Position numbers and translations under genes: made by a program
The notes under the pieces: generated by a model
Told to the model about the DNA's origin: nothing
The model's input: only the letters and a program-made list of their open reading frames with translations
Databases searched by the model: none
Shown here: one piece after another, positions 1 through 7,824 of the stretch
Position numbering within the stretch: the first letter of the stretch is position 1
Layout of the letters: each line of letters starts with the position of its first letter
Assembly (NCBI GenBank): GCA_964470965.1
Contig: CAYYIS010000007.1
Location: 1 to 64,000, forward strand
Direction of reading: 5' to 3'
DNA length: 64,000 bases
From: CAYYIS01 sp964470965
Lineage (GTDB): Bacteria; JAAXHH01; JABIQT01

Positions 1-397
1 CCGGTAGCGGCATCCATAAGAATCAGGCTCGGTCCATCGCTAATCAGGAGACAATCCTGACCATTACCGCGAAGGTCTCCGAAGAAACACAGATCACCGG
101 TTTCCGGGCTGTGCCAGCATACCGTGCCGTCCAGTGAAACCATGCGTAATCGGTTGTCGCAAATGAGAAGTACCGGTTCACCCAGATGTATGACCTGTTC
201 GATCCAGCCGATTTCTCCTCCGATCTCAATCGAAGACCAGATATCCGGTGAATCGGACATGTTACACTTGAGTGGTGAAAAACCGGTAATCTGGCCATCG
301 TGCAGGGTCCGCGGCCAGTCCCGGTTGTGCAATTCCCGGGATCGGATGCCCGGTAACAGAGGATGGGAGGCGATCTGGGACATAAAGGAATCAGCCA
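1..397 (-). CDS. Partial protein, possibly beta-propeller/PQQ-like (3' end outside window)
   Basis: An open frame runs from an ATG at 395-397 to the left edge without a stop and gives about 132 residues. The ATG overlaps the TGA of the upstream dioxygenase gene (391-393), so the two are probably translationally coupled. The visible part has short blade-like repeats such as MVSLDGTVCWHSPETG, LLISDGPSLILMDAATG and a DLRGNGQDCL segment, which resemble PQQ or FG-GAP style propeller blades. I see no signal peptide in the first 30 residues. Function is unknown; the operon position after three PhyH genes suggests a co-transcribed role. The propeller call is inference from repeats alone. Confidence 0.6.
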
Positions 398-1191
398 TTC
401 GTCAACGCTTCCATCTCCGCCCACTGTTTCCTACCCAGGTCTTTGATGCGAACATCGTCCCATTTCTCCAAATATCTGTAGCTGGGATGGCCGGGCCGGT
501 CTTTGCATGGGTTGTGCTTTGTGTTGTAGCAGCAAATCAGGCTCCACCGGGGATCGTCGCTCTCATTGGGGTCCGAACAATGCAGGAGGTTGGCATGGAA
601 GAACAGGGCGGTACCGGGGTTCATCTCACAGTATACAAGATCCAGGTGTTTCTTGACCAGTTTTATCCGCTCGGGATCGGCGCCTACCTGGGTGCCGTAA
701 CGCCCGTGTTCGATACGGCCAAGCTTATGGGAACCGCGCAGCACTTGAAGGCATCCGTTGCCCTTGTAGGCGCGATCCACAGCGATGTAGCAGCTTGCCA
801 TTTCCGGGAAGATCGCTTCATTGTGATACCAGTAACCGTAATCCTGATGCCACTCCCACGCTCCGCCGATACGAGGTTCCTTTACCATCATTTTGTAATG
901 GTAAAGATAAACTTCATCCGCCATCACCTGCTCCATGGTGTCCACGATACGATGGCTGTGGCAGAACCCGTTATAGATATCTTCCCTGTCGATATCGGAC
1001 GTAAGCCATAGCTTGCTCTCTCGGCCTGCAGTGTCTGTCGAGGCATGCACTGCATCCGACTTTTCCTGATCCGCCTTGCCGATCTTCAACAGAAGGTCCA
1101 TCTCTTCGTTGTCGAACAAATCTTCGATCATCAGGTATCCGTCTTCGTTGAACTGCTCGATCTGTGCGCTTGTCACCTGGTAGCGATACAT
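391..1191 (-). CDS. Phytanoyl-CoA dioxygenase (PhyH) family protein, copy 3 of 3
   Basis: A 266-residue Fe(II)/2-oxoglutarate-dependent oxygenase of the PhyH family. The facial triad is visible: an HxD pair in WHQDYGYW and a distal His in GTALFFHANLLHCSDPN, with a following Arg (DDPRWS) that would bind 2-oxoglutarate. The frame is open much further upstream, but the start at MYRYQVTS has a GGGAGGA ribosome-binding site and avoids overlap with the upstream gene. It is the last of three tandem PhyH genes and overlaps the next gene by 7 nt. The substrate cannot be predicted; the family hydroxylates many small molecules and is much expanded in some uncultivated phyla. Confidence 0.88.
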   Translation of the reverse strand: MYRYQVTSAQIEQFNEDGYLMIEDLFDNEEMDLLLKIGKADQEKSDAVHASTDTAGRESKLWLTSDIDREDIYNGFCHSHRIVDTMEQVMADEVYLYHYKMMVKEPRIGGAWEWHQDYGYWYHNEAIFPEMASCYIAVDRAYKGNGCLQVLRGSHKLGRIEHGRYGTQVGADPERIKLVKKHLDLVYCEMNPGTALFFHANLLHCSDPNESDDPRWSLICCYNTKHNPCKDRPGHPSYRYLEKWDDVRIKDLGRKQWAEMEALTNG

Positions 1192-1220
1192 CAGAATCCT
1201 CCCGGCAGATAGTTGCCGAA

Positions 1221-1934
1221 TTATAAACGCTCTATTTTCTCTTCCTCCGGTCGTAAGATCTTCCACTGCTTTCCGTTGCCGCCTGAAACCGTTGCCGCCT
1301 GGTACGATACGATGAAAGCCCGGCGGCGCTGGCTGGTACGGTTGCCGGCGGAACCGTGCCAGAGCAGGGCACTGAAGAGAATCATAGACCCCGCGTTGAT
1401 CGGGCAGAATATACGTTCGCTCATATTCACCTCCACGTCCATGGCGAGCGTGCAGGTGCCGGTCTTTCGGATCCTGGTGGATTGGAGACCGCTTGTATGG
1501 CTTCCGGGAATCAGTTCGAGGCAGCCATGCTCGATTTCCGTGTCCTGTAACGGGATCCACACTGACATACGGTTCTCACTTTGGGAATGTTTCGTATAAT
1601 ACGCGTCGTCCTGGTGCCAGTGGCAGATTACGTCGTCGAACGGCTCCTTTGTAACCAGTTTGGCCGAGTAGATTGCGATACCGGGATGTACGATCGGCGC
1701 CACCATGTCGAGGATGCGTTCGTCCGCGCAGAACACTTCAGTAGCCTTGCTGACCAGTCCCAGGCTCATGATCCATCCTCTGCCGGAGGCCCCATCCCCG
1801 ACGCCGGTTGCCATAAGGCGATCCAGTTCCTGATCCATGGTGTTCAGTTCATCACCTGTGAAGACGTCGTCCACGACAACATAGCCCTGTTCGTGGTAGG
1901 AAACGATCTGTGCGTCCGTGAGAGATCGTCCCAT
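1221..1934 (-). CDS. Phytanoyl-CoA dioxygenase (PhyH) family protein, copy 2 of 3
   Basis: A 237-residue PhyH-type Fe(II)/2-oxoglutarate oxygenase. The N-terminus follows the family pattern (LTDAQIVSYHEQGYVVVDDVF). Metal ligands are in CHWHQDDAYY (HxD) and in FSALLWHGSAGNRT (distal His); the downstream RRRAF segment would hold the 2-oxoglutarate-binding Arg. It starts one base after the TGA of copy 1 and ends 29 nt before copy 3, so the three genes form one operon. Sequence between the motifs differs clearly from the neighbours, which suggests old paralogues or different substrates rather than recent duplication. It is somewhat short for the family, but the double-stranded beta-helix core looks complete. 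Confidence 0.88.
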   Translation of the reverse strand: MGRSLTDAQIVSYHEQGYVVVDDVFTGDELNTMDQELDRLMATGVGDGASGRGWIMSLGLVSKATEVFCADERILDMVAPIVHPGIAIYSAKLVTKEPFDDVICHWHQDDAYYTKHSQSENRMSVWIPLQDTEIEHGCLELIPGSHTSGLQSTRIRKTGTCTLAMDVEVNMSERIFCPINAGSMILFSALLWHGSAGNRTSQRRRAFIVSYQAATVSGGNGKQWKILRPEEEKIERL

Positions 1935-1935
1935 C

Positions 1936-2748
1936 TCAGTAACTCCTTCCAGTCGGTGATGCGTCCGATGTCCGGGCTCTTTCGGCCCGGGCGGTCCGCT
2001 TTACGCGGGACCAGTAGTTGTCGATTGGAATGTCTCGCTTGATCGCTGGCAATCGGAACGTAAGGGTATAGGCGCGGCGGGGTTGGTGTGTGGTGTTGGC
2101 GGCGGCATAGTGCAGCATATACGCCGCATGCAGGGTCGCTCCGCCGGCCGGTATGGGGCAGGGCACGCCTCTGGACGCCCATTCTTCCGGATCGTCCACC
2201 TCGAGACCGTGGATGCGCGGATCTTGGCCTATGCTGTGGTGTGGCAAAACGTCCATGGTGTGGCTGCCCGGCACAAAGTGGAGACAACCCGATTCAACCG
2301 TCACGTCATCCAGGGGCATCCAGATGTTAATACCGCGGGAAATGGTTGTAGGATCGTGGTACGCCTGATCCTGATGCCAGGGAGTCACCGCGCCGATTCC
2401 CGGTGGTTTGTAGATCATGTGCTCGCCGTTGTGCGGTGACATTTCGTCGCCCAGAAGCTGATGCGCTATGGCCTTCGCGTTACGGCGGTACTGCGTTTCC
2501 AGAAGCTCCGGCGCATACCGGCTTGGGTTCAGCAATTGCGGCAACGCCGGCCGATCATTTTCGTCTGTTCCGGCCAAGTCGAACTGATTGCCTTCCTCCC
2601 AGCCCACTTTGTCCGCGAACAGCCGGTCATAGATCACCCTTAACTGTCCGACTTCATACTGTGTGGTGATGGCGCCAAGAGAAAGGTAACCGTTGCTACG
2701 ATAGAACGCGATCTGTTCTTCGGTTAGTGCTGTGGTGGGCCCAGACAT
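1936..2748 (-). CDS. Phytanoyl-CoA dioxygenase (PhyH) family protein, copy 1 of 3
   Basis: A 270-residue PhyH-family oxygenase and the first gene of the operon. The N-terminal LTEEQIAFYRSNGYLSLG is typical. The HxD motif is in VTPWHQDQAYHD, followed by GCLHFVPGSH, with a distal His in AAYMLHYAAANTT and the 2-oxoglutarate Arg in QPRRAYTLTF. The ATG follows an AGGGAAG Shine-Dalgarno. Its TGA is one base from the next start (TGAGATG). This arrangement looks like the fosmid-typical PhyH clusters of poribacteria-like genomes. The substrate is unknown. Confidence 0.9.
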   Translation of the reverse strand: MSGPTTALTEEQIAFYRSNGYLSLGAITTQYEVGQLRVIYDRLFADKVGWEEGNQFDLAGTDENDRPALPQLLNPSRYAPELLETQYRRNAKAIAHQLLGDEMSPHNGEHMIYKPPGIGAVTPWHQDQAYHDPTTISRGINIWMPLDDVTVESGCLHFVPGSHTMDVLPHHSIGQDPRIHGLEVDDPEEWASRGVPCPIPAGGATLHAAYMLHYAAANTTHQPRRAYTLTFRLPAIKRDIPIDNYWSRVKRTARAERARTSDASPTGRSY

Positions 2749-2968
2749 GATACTTCCCTTGTCAGATTTTCAGAATTCTACACCCTTGGGATTCTACATC
2801 ATCGAACCATGATTCTTCTGCCAATGCGTTTCTCCGTGCAATGGCAACTATAGTAGGCTGATATCGCTTGCCCATTCTGATCTCTATATAGGGATCAGAA
2901 CGCCACTCCTGCGAAACTTGGGATCGGTGAGATCTTGTTTTCCGTAGGCGTGACCCTTATCACAATTA

Positions 2969-4675
2969 TCACCATAACACACCGAATAGCAATGCTGATG
3001 CCAGCGCCAGGTAGCCGAATACGAGGAAACCGGGCCGCCTGAACCAGGATAGACCGCCGGGAGGAACCTCGAACGGAAAGGCTGGTCTGACCGGCGCTTC
3101 GGCCAGGGTTTTCTGTAGCCAAGTGCCTTCCAGGACCCGCAGGCGGTGGGCCATACGATCACGAAGGTCTGGAATATGTTCGTGGGGGACGTATACGAGT
3201 CCCTGGAGTTCCTCGTCAGTAGCAGGGCCGCGATCCATAGAGATGATCCGATCCGCGATCATCATGGCGACTGCAGGAATTATGATGTTCCACAGATAAG
3301 CCCACCAGGTGTGAGTGTACCAGACCGGCAACCCCCATTCATAAGTCTCTGCCAGGATCGCTGAGATACCGTACGCCAGGCCAGCCAGCAAACCGATGAG
3401 ACCGGTGGCGCGGTGTACCCGGGTGAATATACCCATCAGAATCACCGTCATCAGCGGTACGGCGATTGCGCCCGCCAGGCGCAGGTAAAACAGCAACATG
3501 CCCTCCTGGATGAATGGCACATACGCGAACCCGAGGGCGATGATGAACGGTACCGTGATGCGCCCTATGCGGGTGTAGTGAGCATCAGATTCATTGCGAA
3601 CGATAAATCGGGCGTAAATGTCCCGGACGAACAGGCTTGAGATGCCGATGCCGATGGAATCAAATGTGGAATAACCGCCGGCGATCACACCTGCCATCAC
3701 CAGCCCGACCAGCCCGGGCGGCAGGTATCGGGCGACCATGAGGGGGTACGCCTGGTCCGGTTGTGCCAGATCTGGGAAGTCCGCACGGGCCAGCGGTCCC
3801 ATACTTACGTTGAACCAAAGGCAGATCGCGGTGGCGCCGGCCGCCACGAGCGTCGCCATCTTGAAATCCCATTCCGACCGGGCACCGAGAAACCGAATGG
3901 TTTCGTACTGATTCACCACCACATACATGGTCAGCACAACGATGAATCCAAACACTACCACCATCGGAGGCACCCCGTCTGGTGCATAGCCGCCGACGTG
4001 TAGCAGTGTGTCCGGCAACTGTGGATCGACCGCGGCCAGCCGGGCGTGGAGTCCGTCCCACCCGCCGGTGTTGTACCACACCACGCTCCAGAGTACGAGC
4101 GACGCGACGATCATGGCAATGCCCTGCATGGCGTCCGTAAATACGCCGGCCTGCAGACCGCCCCGCATAATGTACAGAATGGCCGTAAACGCGATGCCGC
4201 CTACCATGATCCAGCTCCATTGCGGGTCGATGCCAGCCAGCACACTCAGCATAAGGTACATTGAAAAAAAGATATTGCCCAGCACGTTGGTGCGGGACTG
4301 GATGTTTATCAAAACTGCCATCACCCGCACCGCCGGTCCGAAGCGGAATTCGAGCCATTCTGCGTTGGTGAAAACGCCGGAGCGGTACATTGGGATAATC
4401 ACGAAGAAACCAAGGACAAACCATCCCACCGCGATGCCGAGCCACCACTGGGATAGCTGTGAGAGCCCCAGGTTATAAGCGCCGCCTGCGATGGCGACAT
4501 AGTCGCCGCTGTCGACCGCTGTACCGAACGCGGACAATCCAATCGCCCACCAGGGCATGGATTTCGCGGCCAGGTACCAGTCGAAGCTTGCTCGCTTGTC
4601 TCGGAACGCGTAGAGACCATAAGCGACAATGCCGCCATTTATGATGAGAACGACAAGCCAGTCGATGAATGACAT
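2969..4675 (-). CDS. Sodium:solute symporter (SSS family)
   Basis: A 568-residue polytopic membrane protein of the sodium:solute symporter family, which imports sugars, sugar acids, amino acids and similar solutes using the sodium gradient. The N-terminus (DWYLAAKSMPWWAIGLSAFGTAVDSGDYVAIAG) carries the FDWYLA/G..MPWW segment of SGLT-like members, and there are about 13 hydrophobic segments. The C-terminal 60 residues include a cytoplasmic loop and a final membrane span. It lies 13 nt after the SMP-30-like gene on the same strand, so the pair is probably one transcript. The likely substrate is a sugar or aldonate linked to the lactonase; this is inference. Confidence 0.92.
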   Translation of the reverse strand: MSFIDWLVVLIINGGIVAYGLYAFRDKRASFDWYLAAKSMPWWAIGLSAFGTAVDSGDYVAIAGGAYNLGLSQLSQWWLGIAVGWFVLGFFVIIPMYRSGVFTNAEWLEFRFGPAVRVMAVLINIQSRTNVLGNIFFSMYLMLSVLAGIDPQWSWIMVGGIAFTAILYIMRGGLQAGVFTDAMQGIAMIVASLVLWSVVWYNTGGWDGLHARLAAVDPQLPDTLLHVGGYAPDGVPPMVVVFGFIVVLTMYVVVNQYETIRFLGARSEWDFKMATLVAAGATAICLWFNVSMGPLARADFPDLAQPDQAYPLMVARYLPPGLVGLVMAGVIAGGYSTFDSIGIGISSLFVRDIYARFIVRNESDAHYTRIGRITVPFIIALGFAYVPFIQEGMLLFYLRLAGAIAVPLMTVILMGIFTRVHRATGLIGLLAGLAYGISAILAETYEWGLPVWYTHTWWAYLWNIIIPAVAMMIADRIISMDRGPATDEELQGLVYVPHEHIPDLRDRMAHRLRVLEGTWLQKTLAEAPVRPAFPFEVPPGGLSWFRRPGFLVFGYLALASALLFGVLW

Positions 4676-4688
4676 AGGGTGCTATCCG

Positions 4689-5747
4689 TTATCTCGGAAG
4701 ATGATAACCCTGCTTCACCACCTGGATACGGTACAGACCGTTTCCGGCGGTGATATACAGGGTGTGGCTATTGGCGCCGCGACCGAAGCTCGCGTTTCTG
4801 GGTATGATATCAAAGGGTATAAATGCCCGTTCTTCCCCATCAGGCGACCGGATCGCGACACCCAGTCGCTTCGAGTTGCATTCTGTAACGTAGAGGTTGC
4901 CTTCTACATCTACGGTCATTCCATCCGGGCCATCTTGGGGAGAGTAGTCGACCAGGGTTTTACGAAATGTAGCCGTACCATCCCCATGCAGATCGTATGC
5001 CTTCAATGCCATTTGGCCCTTCTGGAGGGAGATACCGGGGGGAAGGTTTACACCGACGGCGCCGTTGTCATGGCTGACAACATACAGGGAGCGCTGATCC
5101 GGAGAGACGGCTATACCGTTCGGTTTGCCCACGTCCGCTAAGATCCGGTGAATCGATCCGTCCGTATCGATGCGGTACACACCCATTACCGGTTGCTCGA
5201 TCGGCTCATGTCCTAAATAGCGGGGATCGGTGAAGTAGATGCGGCCTTGTTCATCGATGGCAATGTCGTTGGGCGCATTGAACGGACGCCCCTCGTACAT
5301 TCCGGCGATGATGTAAGTCTTGCCCGTAGCCATGTTTGTCCTTGTCACACGCTGCCCGCCGTAATCGGCGCCTTCGGCTACGATCAGGCGGTCCTGCGCG
5401 TCGAACATCATGCCGTTGGACATTCCGCTGGGCGACCGGAATATGGTGGTTTCGCCGGTTGTCGGGTTGTATTTCCAGATATGGCCCGCATCTACGCCGT
5501 CCTCTATGTTGGCGGCTGTGTTGGTGATTTCGCTGAAATACACCGTCCCGTCCGGTCCGACGGCCGGACCTTCGGTTATATCCAGTCCTCCATTCCAAAG
5601 CAACTCCAAACGGGCGTCCGACGAGAGGTAAGCCGGATCACCGGTCGGCGGAGAAGACTGGGCTTGGGTAGATGAAATCAGAAATGTTGCCACTGCCGAT
5701 ACAACCAGGAGTCTGCTACACTGCCAACCTGAATAGCGATGATTCAT
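4689..5747 (-). CDS. Exported SMP-30/gluconolactonase/LRE-like protein
   Basis: A 352-residue predicted periplasmic six-bladed propeller of the SMP-30/gluconolactonase family, which hydrolyses sugar lactones with a divalent metal. Start chosen at 5747 because an AAGGAGG site lies 7 nt upstream and the protein then begins with a signal peptide (about residues 1-29, ending SSTQAQ). Family features include ITEGPAVGPDGTVYFSEI near the start, PNDIAIDEQGRIYFTDPR in the middle, GKPNGIAVSPDQRSLYV and GPDGMTVDVEGNLYVTE. The acidic residues of the metal site (E in ITEGP, N in PNDI, D in GPDGM) are present. It precedes the symporter gene by 13 nt, which suggests lactone opening before uptake. Confidence 0.88.
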   Translation of the reverse strand: MNHRYSGWQCSRLLVVSAVATFLISSTQAQSSPPTGDPAYLSSDARLELLWNGGLDITEGPAVGPDGTVYFSEITNTAANIEDGVDAGHIWKYNPTTGETTIFRSPSGMSNGMMFDAQDRLIVAEGADYGGQRVTRTNMATGKTYIIAGMYEGRPFNAPNDIAIDEQGRIYFTDPRYLGHEPIEQPVMGVYRIDTDGSIHRILADVGKPNGIAVSPDQRSLYVVSHDNGAVGVNLPPGISLQKGQMALKAYDLHGDGTATFRKTLVDYSPQDGPDGMTVDVEGNLYVTECNSKRLGVAIRSPDGEERAFIPFDIIPRNASFGRGANSHTLYITAGNGLYRIQVVKQGYHLPR

Positions 5748-5845
5748 AAAAACCTCCTTAAAAGGCAACAACCACCAAGACGCTGGTCTCCATTTGTCGC
5801 CGGGGTGGCGAACCGGAGTACAAATATCTGTCTCTGGAAAAATCA

Positions 5846-5875
5846 AGTATATGCCTCGCACCGTTGCCGCGTCAA
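5846..5875 (-). promoter_or_regulatory. Sigma70-type promoter for the SMP-30/SSS operon
   Basis: On the minus strand TTGACG (5870-5875) and TATACT (5846-5851) are separated by 18 nt. This predicts a leader of about 90 nt before the ATG at 5747. It lies back to back with a plus-strand promoter at 5888-5916. Confidence 0.55.
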
Positions 5876-5887
5876 GCCGATAATCGA

Positions 5888-5916
5888 TTGACAGTCTTCA
5901 CCTGAATGCCTATTGT
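5888..5916 (+). promoter_or_regulatory. Sigma70-type promoter for the exported aminotransferase-fold gene
   Basis: TTGACA (5888-5893) and TATTGT (5911-5916) are separated by 17 nt. The predicted leader is about 60 nt and ends at the ATG at 5981, which has an AGGGAG site. Confidence 0.55.
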
Positions 5917-5980
5917 TTGTTTCCACCCCGATCAGATCAAATACCACGGTCTACATAAGACCCAATCAGGGAGTAATCTC

Positions 5981-7213
5981 ATGGACGTTAGCAGACGCGA
6001 ATTTATCGGAATGGTTTCGGCTACGGCCGCCGCTGCCGGGCTGGCATGCGGCGATAATCCGGGCACGGAAGAGGCGGTCCACGCACCTCCCGGCGATGAC
6101 CCGCTGAACATCCGAAAGGATTTCCCGGTCGTGTACAACAGCGTGTACCTGAACAGCCCCTACATCACCCCATCACCGCAGCAGGCGGTCAATGCCGCCA
6201 AGGAATTTCTGGACCGGAAAGCGAGTGATCCGGTTATGCTCGGTGACATGCTGGGTGTGGAAACCGCAACGCGTCAGAAATTCGCGCGACTGGTCGGTGC
6301 TTCCGAAGGGGAGATCGGTATGCTCTCGGCCACAAGTGAAGGTGAGAACATCGTGACCTCCTCGATCGGGCTGAAGCGCGGTGACAATATTGTGATAGAC
6401 GATTTGCACTACAACACCACCTATGTCCTATACAACCACCTGGCAAGAGAACTGGGTATCGAAGTGCGGACAGTCAAGAACGAGGACGGTGCGGCACTGC
6501 CGGAGGCTTTCGAGAAGCTGGTAGACGGAAGGACTCGGCTGATCTCCGTCGCCTGGGTCTCCCATCAAAACGGTTACTGCCATGACCTGAAGGCGTTGGC
6601 CGACATCGCCCACGCCCGCAACGCCTACCTCTACGCCGACGCGATCCAGGGCGTGGGTATGTTGGCGCTGAATGTGAAAGACACGGGTGTCGATTTCCTC
6701 ACTGCCGGTACCTATAAATGGCTACTAGGGGGCTTTGGCGCCGCGCCGTTCTACGTGAGCGAATCGGTGATGGATCGCATTCAGCCTGACCGCATCGGCT
6801 GGCGCAATGTGGTGGATGAAAAAGCCGACGAAATCGAACTACATTCCGACGCCCGGAAATTCGGTTTTGCAACCCCCGCGTTCGGCCCGCTTTACCAGCT
6901 CAGCGCCGGGCTTGATTACCTGCTCAACGTCGGAGTCGAAAACATAGAACGCCACGCAGTAGGTCTGGCCCACTCGCTCCACCAGGGATTGATGGACCAG
7001 GGCTTCAAACTCAAAACCCCTGCCGGAAATCGTTCCGCCACTCTGGCCTTTGAGCACGGTGCCGATCCGGAGGCCGCAAAAAAGTCGCTCGATGACGCCA
7101 AGATCAAGATCTCACTGCGGGAAGGCGGTTCTCAGATTCGGGCGGGGGTGGCGTTATTCAACAACAAACAGGATGTGGAAGCGCTTCTGGATATAACTGG
7201 AACGTGGGGGTGA
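5981..7213 (+). CDS. Aminotransferase class V-fold protein with Tat/lipoprotein signal
   Basis: A 410-residue PLP enzyme of aminotransferase class V fold (cysteine desulfurase, isopenicillin-N epimerase and kynureninase relatives). The Schiff-base lysine is in TAGTYKWLLGGFG, preceded by a PLP-binding Asp-containing stretch (YLYADAIQGVG). The start at 5981 has an AGGGAG site and gives a twin-arginine leader (SRREFIGMVSATAAAAG) followed by LAC-G, a possible lipobox, so the folded cofactor-loaded enzyme may be exported and lipid-anchored. Such exported class V proteins occur in several environmental phyla but their substrates are mostly unknown. The fold call is strong; the reaction is not predictable. 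Confidence 0.85.
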   Translation: MDVSRREFIGMVSATAAAAGLACGDNPGTEEAVHAPPGDDPLNIRKDFPVVYNSVYLNSPYITPSPQQAVNAAKEFLDRKASDPVMLGDMLGVETATRQKFARLVGASEGEIGMLSATSEGENIVTSSIGLKRGDNIVIDDLHYNTTYVLYNHLARELGIEVRTVKNEDGAALPEAFEKLVDGRTRLISVAWVSHQNGYCHDLKALADIAHARNAYLYADAIQGVGMLALNVKDTGVDFLTAGTYKWLLGGFGAAPFYVSESVMDRIQPDRIGWRNVVDEKADEIELHSDARKFGFATPAFGPLYQLSAGLDYLLNVGVENIERHAVGLAHSLHQGLMDQGFKLKTPAGNRSATLAFEHGADPEAAKKSLDDAKIKISLREGGSQIRAGVALFNNKQDVEALLDITGTWG

Positions 7214-7824
7214 GGTAAGCCAAAACATAAGACCCTTGCTTCCGTCGGTGAATTGAGCTATGCAGCGGCTTGTAAGGTTGACTTGCCAGTACATCAATCT
7301 GCCTGTCCATCTCCTGCGCTGCGTGACTGAAGGACGGATACACGTTTCCGTTTAAGCCTCCGGTCAGATCAAGTGTGCCATCCCCCATCATATGCGCACC
7401 CGATCAGCAGGTCACCCACACCGGCATCGTCTTTAGGTGTTCTTCCCGATGTTTGGACTTCGGCTCATAATTCCGTATCTTTCCGCCGAAGGTGATGTTG
7501 CGAGGATTGTCGATGTTACCGGGAAATGTTTACTCGGGTTCAGTTGCCGCATTCTGACCATGCTGTGGTGTATGAATACCACCTCTCCTGATTGAATTAT
7601 AGTCACGGCCTGTCACCCATTCCCCGACTTCGCGAGGATAAACCGCGTAGGGGATCTGATGGAGGCCAGTAGATTCCTTTGATATGAGATGTTGCCAGAT
7701 TCAGGTAGATATCTGTACCAAGGCTGGGCATGCACCGTGGATATTTGGACAGCTTTTATTAAGAGGTCCAGAAAGCCTGGCAGGTTGCCTGCGAGACACG
7801 CTGCGCGTGCCATAAGGCAAACGT
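7214..7824. other. Non-coding or decayed stretch
   Basis: About 610 nt without a convincing gene. A minus-strand frame near 7158-7391 (MMGDGTLDLTGGLNG) and a preceding short frame (ITFGGKIRNYEPKSKHREEHLK) around 7420-7510 have protein-like composition but no shared frame, which may be the remnant of a degraded gene. No promoter or strong hairpin stands out. Confidence 0.4.
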
